This document shows positions 24,449 to 33,662 of a stretch of 64,000 bases of DNA, one piece after another; the first letter of the stretch is position 1; each line of letters opens with the position of its first letter. The stretch covers positions 1 to 64,000 of the forward strand of contig CALFPJ010000057.1 in the NCBI GenBank assembly GCA_937919655.1. The letters run 5' to 3'. The translations under genes were made by a program, and so were the position numbers. Source of the stretch: an uncultured Gemmatimonadales bacterium (GTDB lineage Bacteria; Gemmatimonadota; Gemmatimonadetes; Longimicrobiales; Gaopeijiaceae). The notes under the pieces are model-generated. The model was not told the origin of the DNA, did no database searches, and was given only the letters and a program-made list of their open reading frames with translations.

Positions 24449-27040
24449 CTAGTTGCCCCGCCCGTTGCTGCGGCTACTTCCGCCAATCGGGTCTCCGGCG
24501 GGGAGTTGCAGCGTCTCGTCGGGAATCGTGTTCTCAATGCGTGACTGCCAACGACGGATATCTGCCGCGACGAGCTTCTCGTGTGGTGAGGCTCCACCGT
24601 TCGCTTCCACCCCTGTCGCCAACCCTTCAAGACGATCGGAAAGCACCGCGCGTACTTCGGCCGCGTTCCCTGCTTGGCTAGCCTGCTGCATCATCGCGTC
24701 CGCGACGGCTCGTTGAATCGTGTGCTGCACCTGCTGGTGGTATGGGTCGCTGGCCGTGGCGGCACCCCAGGTGACCGTCATCATGCGGTCCACGACCTCT
24801 TCGAGGTCCGGATAGTCCCCTTGGCTTCCATACAACACCAGACGTGCCATGCGTTGAGGCTGCAGGATCTCACCGACCGCGAAGCCAGCCGCTCCTTCTG
24901 CCGCCCCAAGCGGATCGAACACTAATTCGGTGTGGCCTGGGAAGACTTCACCGTCGTTGTAGCGGAAGGCCGGCGGCGGAATCATGTCCACGATTCGCGA
25001 GGGCAGGGCAAGGAAGTCGGCGGTCAGCGTCGACAGGATCGTCTCCAACGCATCCCTCTGTTCCTCTCCGGGAATGATCGTAAACGGGACCTGTCCATCC
25101 CCCTTCAGCGCGTAGCGGTAGTCTGCTCCGCCCAAGCTCTGAGCCGCTGCGCGAAGTTGGAAGCGGTGATGCATGTAAAGCGGCATCAGGACGTACTCAA
25201 GATTGGACAGGGGCTCTCCGGGTCGGAGCACGTCGGTGCTGAAGTTGGCGAGCCCGATCTGGCGCACGCGTAGCTCAAGCTTGAGGTGGTCAACGAGGTT
25301 GGACCCGTTGTCCCACACGCTCGCGAACTGGTGCCCAGCGCCGATGAAGTTGTTGTTGGTATGCCCCATGTAGATGAGCCCGTCCGACACGCTTTGTGCA
25401 GCGATCGCGGCGAGGGCGGCGGCTTCATCGGTGCCTTCCGGGAACTGACGGTACAGATAATTGACTGAGACCTCGTCGTACTTGCCGATTCTCTGCACGT
25501 AGGCATTGGAAAGGTCGATGTTGCCGTTCGCATCGATATCGACGTACGGCGCCGGGTAATCCATGACGCTCTCACGTCCGTAGGCGCTCGCCATGTAGTT
25601 GTGGGGGAAGCCGAGCGTGTGACCGACTTCGTGTGCGGAGAGCTGCCTGACTCGGTCGAGCGCCATCTCCACCGCGTCCGACGAGCCCGCAACCTGCGCG
25701 AGGTACTCGAAGTTTGGAGCGGCAGCGAGTTCGCACGCCTCGTAGGACGCCTGGCAATCTTCATTCGATGGGACGTCGAAATACGACCCGAAGTCTGGCG
25801 ATGTGATCCCGCCCCTGAAGGGGGGCGTCATGCCCTGCCCGTGCAGGTAGTCCTGGCGCAGGCGTAGCGATCCGAGGTTCACCACTCCACGGATGATCTC
25901 ACCCGTTCGCGGATCAGTGATCGTGTTTCCGTATGAGTATCCGCGCGTTCGACGGTGCGTCCAATGGATCATGTTGTAGCGGACGTCCTGTGGGTCAGCC
26001 CCGTCGGGTAGCACCTTAACCTGGAATCCGTCGATGAAGCCGGCGGCCTCGTAGGCCGTGTTCCACCAACTCGCCCCCTCGATCAAGGCGCTGCGGATCG
26101 GCTCGGGCGTGCCGGGATCCACGTAATAGATGATGGGCTCCACAGCCGTAGAGCGGGCGGCGTTCACATCGCTCCGCTCCAGGCGGTGGCGAGCGACCCA
26201 ACGCACACGCAGGTCTTGGTCGATCGCGGTCCCGTAGTCCGAGATGGTCGGGCCGTTCACCCCCACGCGTGGGTCTGCCAAGCGCGGCTCGTAGTTATCG
26301 TCCGGAAGCGCGATGAAAGAGTGGTGTTGGCGCAGCGTGATCGCGCCGGCACTGGAGGCTACTCCGCGCACCAAGAAGCCCGGATCGTCGCTCGTGAACG
26401 TGAGCATCGCCTCGACCTCGGTGTTCTCGGGGAACGAGCGGGTCGCCGGCAGATAGATCGCGCTCCGGCTCTTGTCGAGCGCATACTTGCCCTGGTTGGC
26501 GCCGGCGATCTGCTCAACCACTCCCCGCGCGTCCCGAAGGAAGAAGGCAGTGGCGTCCACCAGCACGCGTTCGCCTGTCTCGGCCACGATATCGAAGCCC
26601 CACTGCACAGACGGTGCGAACGCATCTCTCACTGCCTGGACCTCTGCTGGGTTGTCGCTCTGAGCGCGGAAGCCGTAGTTGGGCTCAACGAGCAGCACCC
26701 GGGGGCCAATGCGTTGCGCGGAAAGGATGTGCGAGTCACCCATCTGGCCCCGGTCGATACCGATCGGGTTGCTGCCGAGCCCTGACCCCATGGAGATCTG
26801 ATACAAGAACTCCGTGTCCAGTTTGTCGATTTCCCAGTAGAGCGCTCCGGCGCGCGCGTCCCAGTAGAGATTGAAGAAGCCCGTGATGGCACCGGAGCCT
26901 GCGGTTTTGGCCTCGATGGTCGGGAGGGCGGCCGTAGCGGCGGTTGCCGCCTCCTGGGCCATGAGTTGCGCGGGTACCGTTGTGAGGGCAAGGGCAACGA
27001 ACAAGAACGCGAGAAGACCTCGCGGAGTACGGAAGGACAT
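24449..27040 (-). CDS. Zinc-dependent metzincin-type metalloprotease (DUF5117/DUF5118)
   Basis: Exported 863-residue protease with a Sec signal (about 1-28). N-terminal DUF5118-like and DUF5117-like beta-rich regions (about 45-370) precede the catalytic domain with the metzincin signature HEVGHTLGFPH, zinc ligands His470, His474 and His480 and general base Glu471. An SVMDYPAPY segment about 25 residues on supplies the Met-turn (VMDY). The C-terminal third is helical. Family members occur in Bacteroidetes, Acidobacteria and Gemmatimonadota as large secreted proteases of unknown substrate. A GAGGT ribosome-binding site precedes the ATG at 27040. It is divergent from the secreted protein gene at 27223. 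Confidence 0.9.
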   Translation of the reverse strand: MSFRTPRGLLAFLFVALALTTVPAQLMAQEAATAATAALPTIEAKTAGSGAITGFFNLYWDARAGALYWEIDKLDTEFLYQISMGSGLGSNPIGIDRGQMGDSHILSAQRIGPRVLLVEPNYGFRAQSDNPAEVQAVRDAFAPSVQWGFDIVAETGERVLVDATAFFLRDARGVVEQIAGANQGKYALDKSRSAIYLPATRSFPENTEVEAMLTFTSDDPGFLVRGVASSAGAITLRQHHSFIALPDDNYEPRLADPRVGVNGPTISDYGTAIDQDLRVRWVARHRLERSDVNAARSTAVEPIIYYVDPGTPEPIRSALIEGASWWNTAYEAAGFIDGFQVKVLPDGADPQDVRYNMIHWTHRRTRGYSYGNTITDPRTGEIIRGVVNLGSLRLRQDYLHGQGMTPPFRGGITSPDFGSYFDVPSNEDCQASYEACELAAAPNFEYLAQVAGSSDAVEMALDRVRQLSAHEVGHTLGFPHNYMASAYGRESVMDYPAPYVDIDANGNIDLSNAYVQRIGKYDEVSVNYLYRQFPEGTDEAAALAAIAAQSVSDGLIYMGHTNNNFIGAGHQFASVWDNGSNLVDHLKLELRVRQIGLANFSTDVLRPGEPLSNLEYVLMPLYMHHRFQLRAAAQSLGGADYRYALKGDGQVPFTIIPGEEQRDALETILSTLTADFLALPSRIVDMIPPPAFRYNDGEVFPGHTELVFDPLGAAEGAAGFAVGEILQPQRMARLVLYGSQGDYPDLEEVVDRMMTVTWGAATASDPYHQQVQHTIQRAVADAMMQQASQAGNAAEVRAVLSDRLEGLATGVEANGGASPHEKLVAADIRRWQSRIENTIPDETLQLPAGDPIGGSSRSNGRGN

Positions 27041-27222
27041 GGAATTACCTCGGTTGAAGCCAGATTTGGCTGCACGATGCGCGATATGCCGCGTACTCGC
27101 CAGAGTGCCTGGGGTCTTGCGGGTCCGGTAATGCGGTGGCAGCGACGTACGTACCGCTTGGCTAGGCCAGCTTCCCGATACTATAGTGTTTCGATGCAGA
27201 CCCTCTGAACAGGATACCTCGT

Positions 27223-27930
27223 ATGTACGTTCGTAGAACGACTTCTGTCGTATTGAGCACCCTCGCTATGGCTGTCATGGTGAGTTCGGTGCAGGCCCAG
27301 GCGACCGAAGAGAACCGAATCGCGGCAGACGGCGGCATTCACGTGCCAGGCTGGATGGGTATCCTCAGCGCGGCCGACATGGAGAAGGGTGAGGTCGTTG
27401 AGAACTCGAGGCTTTCCGTTGATGCCGGCGTTCTCAAGGTGACCACTGGCCCCGCCATCACATATTGGAGCCCAGAGAACACCGCCAGCGGCAACTACAC
27501 CGTGAAAGCAACGTTCCATGAGCCTCAGTACATGAACCTCAACAGCCATCCGCACCCCTATGGGATCGTGATTGCCGGCAACGATATGGGGACCGACATG
27601 CCGAGCTACCTGTACTGCGCTGCATACGGCAACGGCAACTTCATCGTCCGTGGTTTTGGCCCTGAGGCCTTCCAGGTCAACGGTCGCCGCGGTGAAGCGC
27701 ACGCCGCAGTTGATGTCGCTGAAGGAGAGGGGTCGCCGGTCACGCAGGAGATCGCGGTCGCCGTGACGAGCACGCAGGTCACCTGCTCGATCAACGGCAC
27801 CGTTGTCGGCAGCTACGACAAGTCTGCTGTCGTTGGAGACGGTATGCTCAAGTCCACGGACGGCATGTACGGGATCCGCTTTGCGCATAACACGGAAGCG
27901 ACCGTCACCGGGCTGAGCATTAGCCACTAG
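27223..27930 (+). CDS. Secreted protein of unknown function (probable beta-sandwich)
   Basis: 235 residues with a Sec signal (about 1-25). The body is beta-rich, with a pattern like the DUF1080/concanavalin-type laminarinase-fold domains: a first strand set LSVDAGVLKVTTGPAITYW, then YTVKATFHEP, a central histidine-rich loop (NSHPHPYG), ITEIAVAVT-like strands near residue 185, and a final GIRFAHNTEATVTGLSIS strand. I recognise no catalytic site. It could bind a polysaccharide or other ligand outside the cell. A strong intrinsic terminator follows, and it is monocistronic, facing away from the metzincin-type protease gene across a 182-base gap. Confidence 0.75.
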   Translation: MYVRRTTSVVLSTLAMAVMVSSVQAQATEENRIAADGGIHVPGWMGILSAADMEKGEVVENSRLSVDAGVLKVTTGPAITYWSPENTASGNYTVKATFHEPQYMNLNSHPHPYGIVIAGNDMGTDMPSYLYCAAYGNGNFIVRGFGPEAFQVNGRRGEAHAAVDVAEGEGSPVTQEIAVAVTSTQVTCSINGTVVGSYDKSAVVGDGMLKSTDGMYGIRFAHNTEATVTGLSISH

Positions 27931-27953
27931 TCGATAGCGTAGCGAGATGATGT

Positions 27954-27995
27954 AAGGAGGCCGGTGCCAGATTGTGCGACACCGGCCTCCTTTTT
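27954..27995 (+). terminator. Strong intrinsic terminator
   Basis: Perfect 13-bp stem AAGGAGGCCGGTG (27954-27966) with CACCGGCCTCCTT (27980-27992), 13-base loop, followed by a T-run to 27995. It ends the transcript of the secreted protein gene 24 bases upstream. Confidence 0.9.
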
Positions 27996-28108
27996 CGTCC
28001 CCTTGGATGGTGCGATCGTGACATTCGTCGGATCCAAGGGGCCGGGCCCTTGGCTTTTTTGCAGACCATGAGAAGCAACATAAAATTCGACAGACGCGAG
28101 GGATCGCT

Positions 28109-30565
28109 GTGAAAGGTTTCCGACTTCGATTTTTTGTGGGGCTCGCCCTGGCGGGAGGAATCGTGAACTGTGGGGATGACGCCGGGGGCGGTGGTACCGA
28201 GCCCGAGACTCCGCGCGCGACCACGGTCACCGTTTCTCCGGCCGCGCTGACGTTCACATTCCTGGGTCAAACCCTGATGCTGACCGCACAGGTGCGGGAT
28301 CAGAACGGGCTGGTCATGACCGGCCCTGTGACGTGGTCGAGCTCGAATCCCGCGGTCGTCAGCGTTTCTTCGACCGGGCAGGTTGTTGCGGTCGCCAACG
28401 GCAGCGCGACGATTTCAGCCCAAGCCGGATCCGCGACAGGGTCAGCTTCCCTGACGGTCGCTCAGGTGGCCACCCGCCTTTTAGTCTCATCGGGTGATGT
28501 TCAGTCCGGCACGGTTGGACAAGCCTTGTCCAGCCCAGTGGTGGCCATGTCGGTAGACCAACGTGGCAACCCCGTCCCGAACGCGAGCATCACCTTTACC
28601 CCCGCTGCCAACAACGGCTCAGTGAGCCCGACGACGGTCACGTCAGATGGTTCGGCGCAGGCGTCCACGACGTGGACCCTAGGGACCGCAGCGGGTGCAC
28701 AACACATGACGGGGACCATCGCAGGGCAGGGCGCCGGGGCGTTTGAGTTCACTGCAACTGGCGTGGCAGCAGCGGCGACTACCTTCGCGAAGTCTTCCGG
28801 CGATCAGCAGGTGGCGCCAGTGAACTCCGCGCTCGCATCTCCCGTCGTGGTGGTTGTGCGGGATGAGTTCGGGAATGGCGTCTCGGGCGCCAGTGTGACC
28901 TTTGCGGTCACGGGTGGGGGCGGGTCTGTGAACCCGGCCACGATCGCGACTGGCGCGGACGGCACGGCCCAAACGGTGTGGACCATGGGTTCAACGGTGG
29001 GGTCGGGAGGGTTGTCCGCCACAAACGCGGAATTCCCCGTCTTGGCGTTTGCCGCCGCGAGCTCCGTGGCCATCGCCGACCTCACTCTAGGTCCTGTTTC
29101 GTTGACTCCGGCGAGTCCGACATCGCTTGAGGGCATCACGGTGGCCGCGTCGGTATCGAACTCTGGCAGTTCCAACACGGGTGCTCAGTTCCCGGTTCAG
29201 CTCCTGATCGACGACGCAGTGGTTTCCACACAAACCATTGGGCCGCTCGCCGGAGGTGGCACTGCAGTGCTGAGTTTCAGCGCGGGGCCGCTCAGTCCGG
29301 GGGGGCATTCGTTTAGCGTGGTCGCAGACCCGGACAACGTGATCGTCGAGTCAGATGATACCAACAATACCGCGGGGGGTGCGGTCTCTGTGGCCCTGGC
29401 CTCGACACTTACCGCGGGCGCTCCACTGACGAACGTCGGCGCCACCCTGAATGTCGAGTTGTTGTATGAATTCGAGCTCGCGGCGACCGATGGCTCGATC
29501 GAGTTCGTGCTCGCCAGCACCGCGAACGATGACGCGGACATGTATGTGAATTATGGCACTCGGCCGGCGACCCGCGATGACTACGAATGCATCTCGGGCG
29601 CAGCGGACAGTAATGAAGCTTGCCGCTTCAACGCGGCGCTGCCCGGTACGTATCATGTGCTCATCCACGCGTTCACCACGTTCGGGAGTGCGACCCTCTC
29701 TGTAGCGACGGGGCTTGAGATCCTGCCGTACAACATCGAACTGCGGTTCATCAACAGCGTGACGACGTCACAGAACGCGGCGTTCGCGGCCGCGGCCGCG
29801 CGTCTGGAGGAGATTCTGTTCTCTGATGTCCAGGACATTGACTTCGCCTCGCAGATCCAAGCGGCCGGAAGCTGCATTGAGGGCCAACCGGCCGTCGCAG
29901 ATGTCGTCGATGACGTGCGCATTTTCGTCGACCTGGTCACCATCGACGGCCCGGGTGGCACGCTCGGCTCGGCGGGTCCCTGTGTTACACGCACAGCGAA
30001 CGGCCTCCCCATTCTCGGCCGCATGCAGTTGGATACGGAGGACCTAGCGGCCCTTGAGGCAGATGGTGAGCTAGGCAGCGTTATCCTTCACGAGATGTTA
30101 CACGTGTTGGGCGTGGGTACGATCTGGAATAGAGCCGGTCTGCTAAGCACGCCTTCGGTAGGTAATCCTGGGGTCGACACCCACTTCACCGGCCCGCTTG
30201 CCATCGCGGCGTTTGATGCCGCCGGCGGGACCACGTACACGGGCGGCAATAAGGTCCCGGTCGAGAACAGCGGCAGCGAGGGATCTGCGGACGGACACTG
30301 GAGGGAGTCTGTGTTCTCTGACGAGCTCATGACGCCCTTCCTGGGTGGTTTGTCTCAGCCACTAAGCGCGATCACGGTCCAGTCTCTGGCGGACGTTCGG
30401 TATCGTGTGGATGTGTCAAAGGCGGACGCGTATAACAGGGTGTTCACCGTTGCATCGCCCCTGCTGGTGCGACCACGACTCGTCGACTTCCGCAACGACC
30501 TCTACACGGGGCCGGTCATTGTGGTGGACGCGAAGGGCCAGCTTGTGAAGGTCATCAGGCGATGA
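28109..30565 (+). CDS. Big-domain/CARDB/leishmanolysin-like metalloprotease lipoprotein
   Basis: 818-residue mosaic lipoprotein (signal about 1-18, Cys about 21 in GIVNCGDD; GTG start). Order: a Big2-type Ig domain (about 35-115), two Big1/invasin-type Ig domains (about 120-215 and 220-315, each with VxDxxGNxVxxAxVTF), a CARDB domain (about 325-425), a pre-peptidase C-terminal-like domain (about 430-530), then a leishmanolysin-like metalloprotease domain (about 540-800). Zinc ligands: His661 and His665 in LHEMLHVLGVGTIW and His730 in GHWRESVF; Glu662 is the base and ELMT the Met-turn. The Ig array would hold the protease away from the outer membrane. A lipoprotein gene follows 30 bases downstream. 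Confidence 0.88.
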   Translation: MKGFRLRFFVGLALAGGIVNCGDDAGGGGTEPETPRATTVTVSPAALTFTFLGQTLMLTAQVRDQNGLVMTGPVTWSSSNPAVVSVSSTGQVVAVANGSATISAQAGSATGSASLTVAQVATRLLVSSGDVQSGTVGQALSSPVVAMSVDQRGNPVPNASITFTPAANNGSVSPTTVTSDGSAQASTTWTLGTAAGAQHMTGTIAGQGAGAFEFTATGVAAAATTFAKSSGDQQVAPVNSALASPVVVVVRDEFGNGVSGASVTFAVTGGGGSVNPATIATGADGTAQTVWTMGSTVGSGGLSATNAEFPVLAFAAASSVAIADLTLGPVSLTPASPTSLEGITVAASVSNSGSSNTGAQFPVQLLIDDAVVSTQTIGPLAGGGTAVLSFSAGPLSPGGHSFSVVADPDNVIVESDDTNNTAGGAVSVALASTLTAGAPLTNVGATLNVELLYEFELAATDGSIEFVLASTANDDADMYVNYGTRPATRDDYECISGAADSNEACRFNAALPGTYHVLIHAFTTFGSATLSVATGLEILPYNIELRFINSVTTSQNAAFAAAAARLEEILFSDVQDIDFASQIQAAGSCIEGQPAVADVVDDVRIFVDLVTIDGPGGTLGSAGPCVTRTANGLPILGRMQLDTEDLAALEADGELGSVILHEMLHVLGVGTIWNRAGLLSTPSVGNPGVDTHFTGPLAIAAFDAAGGTTYTGGNKVPVENSGSEGSADGHWRESVFSDELMTPFLGGLSQPLSAITVQSLADVRYRVDVSKADAYNRVFTVASPLLVRPRLVDFRNDLYTGPVIVVDAKGQLVKVIRR

Positions 30566-30595
30566 ACGGAGTCCTCAAGAGATGGAGCAAAGAGC

Positions 30596-31228
30596 ATGGA
30601 GTCGCGTCTCGTGATTCGTAGAGCACTGACGTTCGCCGGCGTGGTGATCGTGGGAGGAGCGTGCTCGGGCCGTTCGGATGCCGACGTCGTTCCGGGCGAG
30701 GCCGCTGCAGCCGCCGAGACGGCGGCTCTGGACGTGATCGATACCGTGGTTTGCACACAGCCGGCCCCCGAGTTAGCTGGACCCGGCTCACTCGTCGGTA
30801 TGGCTGGAAGCTACGCGTTGACCATGGTGGGGGCCGCCGCCTATGGATCAATTGCCACCGCCGAAGGCACCCTAGCGCTGATCGAGCAGATCCCGGAACT
30901 CTTGGAAATGAATAGCGTCCGTACGCCGCTCTACGGGGCGACCGACATCGACGTTGCCGCCGTTGGCGCGCTCCCCGTCGGTGATTTGTCGAGCGATGAT
31001 GCGCAGGCACCGGGCGTACTGGTCATGGAGAGCAGCGCCGAAAACGTGCCGCGCATTCGGCTCCGGTTCGGCTCCGAAGCCAACCGCCGAGACCTGGTTC
31101 GTTTTGACGGTGGTTTCACTGTGCTGACGGTCACAGAGTTCGCCAACGGTGGCTTCAGCGGCATCTGGCGCAGCGGGGTGCAGGGAACTTCATCGGACGG
31201 GTTCTTCTGCGCTCGGAGTGGGACGTAG
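30596..31228 (+). CDS. Hypothetical lipoprotein
   Basis: 210 residues. The N terminus (RRALTFAGVVIVGGACSG) is a lipoprotein signal with Cys about residue 23. The mature part has a Gly/Ala-rich strand series (ELAGPGSLVGMAGSYALTMVGA), a middle NSVRTPLYGATDID segment and a C-terminal beta-rich portion (RLRFGSEANRRDL, FSGIWRSGV). The opening and closing patterns resemble small lipocalin-like domains in which strands end in FSGxW. I do not recognise a named family. It follows the leishmanolysin-like gene by 30 bases on the same strand and may be its partner, for example an inhibitor or substrate. That is only inference from position. Confidence 0.65.
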   Translation: MESRLVIRRALTFAGVVIVGGACSGRSDADVVPGEAAAAAETAALDVIDTVVCTQPAPELAGPGSLVGMAGSYALTMVGAAAYGSIATAEGTLALIEQIPELLEMNSVRTPLYGATDIDVAAVGALPVGDLSSDDAQAPGVLVMESSAENVPRIRLRFGSEANRRDLVRFDGGFTVLTVTEFANGGFSGIWRSGVQGTSSDGFFCARSGT

Positions 31229-31296
31229 GAGAGGTCAGCGCGGGCTCCTACATGTGACCGCGTTGTGCTCACGCCACCGCGGGATCGCTTCTTTGT

Positions 31297-31740
31297 TTAG
31301 CCGCTCCGGCGCATGCGTCCACGATGCTCTGCGATCGCGCGACGCACGGCGCCCACGAGGCCTTTGAGATCTGTGGATTTTTCGAGATAGCCAGCCGCGC
31401 CCATCGCGAAGCAATCCTGGGAAGAATCAGCGGTCGACGTTGTCGTATAGACGACGACCGGAACGTGCGCGATCCGCGATTGAGGATGGTACCACTCGAG
31501 GAAGCCCTGGCCGCCCATGCCGGGCATCTGGAGATCCAGCAGGATCACGTCCGGAAGCCCGATGGAGCCCATGTCATCCTGCCAGGGCTGCTCCAGGTAG
31601 GCGATCGCCTCTTCCGCGCTGCGGGCCACGTTCATGCGGGCGTGCCCATCGTGCTGAACAAAGGCTACTCTGATTCGGGCGGCATCGAGCGGATCGTCTT
31701 CGACCACGAGGAGTCGGTATGCATCAGGGACTGAGACCAT
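31297..31740 (-). CDS. Single-domain response regulator (Rcp1-like)
   Basis: 147-residue receiver domain without an output domain. Acidic pocket Asp15-Asp16 in VVEDDPLD, phospho-acceptor Asp69 in ILLDLQMPGMGG, switch Thr about 99-101 in VVYTTTS and Lys121 in YLEKS. The sequence is of the Rcp1/CheY-like type usually paired with phytochrome or hybrid histidine kinases. No kinase is present in the window. It lies just downstream of a wrecked permease gene on the same strand but looks like an independent, intact gene. Confidence 0.9.
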   Translation of the reverse strand: MVSVPDAYRLLVVEDDPLDAARIRVAFVQHDGHARMNVARSAEEAIAYLEQPWQDDMGSIGLPDVILLDLQMPGMGGQGFLEWYHPQSRIAHVPVVVYTTTSTADSSQDCFAMGAAGYLEKSTDLKGLVGAVRRAIAEHRGRMRRSG

Positions 31741-31779
31741 GCGTGCACCCTCCGAAAGATCTTTCTGTCTTTCAGTATT

Positions 31780-32541
31780 TCACCACTTCGCCGGGCTGTC
31801 ACTCTCGATTCGGTACGGCCGGAGAGACGACGTCCCGTCAGTCCGCCCTTGTCGCCACCGAAGGTGTGCACACCGGCCTCGATGGTGCCCGTGGCCACGG
31901 CCAGGCCCACGAGAGCGCCGCCGAGTCCAAGAAGTGCGCCCTCGATCCACACCTCGCGGACGAGTGCCTCTTTTCTGGCGCCCAAGGCGACACGGAAGGC
32001 ACAGTTGGCGGTGCGAACCGCCTGCCGTATCTTGGACCGCGAATGCGTACTCGACGTATCCTCCGAGCGCGTCGTAGACGCCTTGTTCGTCCCGGTAGGT
32101 CTCCAACTGCCCGAAGGAGAACGTCTGCTCCGGCCATATCGCTACGGTTCGGTCCGGGTCGTTCGAGTAGCTCGTGTTCTGCAGGGTGCCGTCGGCGACC
32201 GAAAACACCGCTGTGTTTGCGCCCAACCCAAGGCCGAGAACACCGACCACACCGAGCGAGAAACCGGGGTGCTTCAGGATCGTGCGGAAGGACCAACGCA
32301 GGTCCATCAAGAGCGCGGAGCTTCCCCCGGCACTCTCTGTACCGTTTCCGGTGAACACTCGATAGGTGACGAGCGAAGCGGTTTGCCCGGCGTACCAAAG
32401 ACGGGCAGAGAGGGGCGACACTAAAGCCCTTCTCTCGAATTCCTCCCCTAGGTCGCCTAACGTGCCCTGGCCAGAAAGACCCGTGGGTAGTGCCCACTCG
32501 AGAATACGCTCGAGGAAGCGCGGGGGCCGGTAGCTGCTCAT
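31780..32541 (-). pseudogene. Broken MacB/FtsX-type permease (ADOP family) with internal deletion
   Basis: The first about 150 residues match the orphan duplicated permeases (ADOP) common in Acidobacteria and Gemmatimonadota: an N-terminal LGDLGEEFERRA segment, then MDLRWSFRTILKHPGFSLGVVGVLGLGLGANTAVFSV, the first transmembrane helix and the start of the periplasmic core. Near 32015-32025 the sequence jumps, in a different frame, to part of an FtsX domain (FRVALGARKEALVREVWIE then LLGLGGALVGLAVATG), which ends around 31850. A normal protein of this family is about 800 residues. Start ATG 32541 overlaps the PadR stop (ATGA), so the truncated message is still coupled to its regulator. No functional transporter can be made. 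Confidence 0.85.
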
Positions 32542-32864
32542 GATTCGAGCGCCCCTTCCAGGCCGTCCCACAGCGCGATCAGCGTGCTACGTGAGCGTGC
32601 CAGGAGCGCTTTGCCTTCGGGCGTGACCTGCACATAGCGACGGGGACGGCCCCCGCGTTCCTGGGTAGCCTCCCCGGCCGACGAAGCCACGAGGCCCTTT
32701 TTTTCCATGCGATCCAGTGTGGTGTAGAGCGAGCCACTCGAAGGGGACCGTCCAGCGACCACTTCAAGTTCGTCCTTCACCGCCAGACCATAGGCCTCGC
32801 CGCTGAGCCGCATGATCGCCAAGAGAACCATCTGTTCGAACTCGCCCAAGTAGTCCTGGCTCAT
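32538..32864 (-). CDS. PadR family transcriptional regulator
   Basis: 108-residue winged-helix DNA-binding protein. Features: MVLLAIMRLSGEAYGLAVKDEL, the recognition segment SSGSLYTTLDRMEKKGLV, and the wing ERGGRPRRYVQVTPEGKALL, all standard for short PadR regulators next to ADOP permeases. The ATG at 32864 overlaps the stop of the retropepsin-like gene upstream, and its own stop overlaps the permease start (both ATGA), so three genes form one tightly coupled unit. Expected to repress that unit, probably through the palindromes at 33663-33687. Confidence 0.9.
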   Translation of the reverse strand: MSQDYLGEFEQMVLLAIMRLSGEAYGLAVKDELEVVAGRSPSSGSLYTTLDRMEKKGLVASSAGEATQERGGRPRRYVQVTPEGKALLARSRSTLIALWDGLEGALES

Positions 32865-33628
32865 CGAACACACGTCCTCATTTCGCGGTGGATCCAACTC
32901 AGCGAGATCACACAGTCGAGTGCCAGGGGAGCACCGAGCATCACGAATCCTTTTCCGGTCGGATCGAAGCGGCTGAACACGTCGAGATCCTGAACCTTCA
33001 CAGGAAAAGCTGATCGATTCACAGTGCCAATGCCGAGCGTCGCTGTGCCCGCCCCTGTGATTCCGAGTGCAGTCCCGGCGGGAGAACTGACCAAGGTGTT
33101 TTGGGTGCCAAGGTCGATGGTCGCCTGATAACTTTGATCATTGAGCTCGACGGAAAGCATAAAAATCACGCCGTGCAGGACCTGCAAGCGGACCGGCTCA
33201 GAAAGGGTGATCCCTTCCCAGGCCACCTCTCGACCGAAGGGCTTGAGCACGAGACGCGCACCCGCCACGTCGATCAGCACGTCGTAGTCGAAAAGCGTGT
33301 TCGATGCGATCATGCCGTCGGCGCCGAGTTGCGCATCGGGGATGGTGGCGAAGCCGTCCATGTGCACGGCGAGCCCGTCTACGGTCACAGCTTGGGACCC
33401 GATCTTCGCCGCGGTAGAGGCGGTGAGAATGGTCGAGGCGTTCACGGTGCTGAGCGCGAACTCGTATTCGGTCCCGTCAGCAGCCACGACGGGCACGAGC
33501 AAGCGACCATCATGGAGGCGGAGTGGAATCTCCACAGCATTTTTTTGTGCTTGTGCCGTCGTCGGTACACCCACCGAAGCCAACAGCACGCAGAGAGCCA
33601 ACCCACGCGTCATCCCGATCATCCTCAT
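32861..33628 (-). CDS. Retropepsin-like aspartyl protease homologue with degenerate active site
   Basis: 255 residues with an exported N terminus (Sec signal about 1-27). ATG 33628 is preferred over 33652 because GGGAG stands 4 bases before it. The fold pattern is two retropepsin-like lobes: EIPLRLHDGRLLVPV and ALSTVNASTILTAS in the first, VELNDQSYQATIDLGT in the second, then a GFVMLGAPLALDCVISLSW closing hairpin. The catalytic DTG of the first lobe is STV here, and the second reads DLGT, so proteolysis is unlikely. Its stop overlaps the PadR start (ATGA). It may be a binding or sensor protein in the PadR unit. A named family match should be checked with a profile search. Confidence 0.72.
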   Translation of the reverse strand: MRMIGMTRGLALCVLLASVGVPTTAQAQKNAVEIPLRLHDGRLLVPVVAADGTEYEFALSTVNASTILTASTAAKIGSQAVTVDGLAVHMDGFATIPDAQLGADGMIASNTLFDYDVLIDVAGARLVLKPFGREVAWEGITLSEPVRLQVLHGVIFMLSVELNDQSYQATIDLGTQNTLVSSPAGTALGITGAGTATLGIGTVNRSAFPVKVQDLDVFSRFDPTGKGFVMLGAPLALDCVISLSWIHREMRTCVR

Positions 33629-33662
33629 ATATCTCCCAAGAAGGCTAGCCATTCTGTATCCC

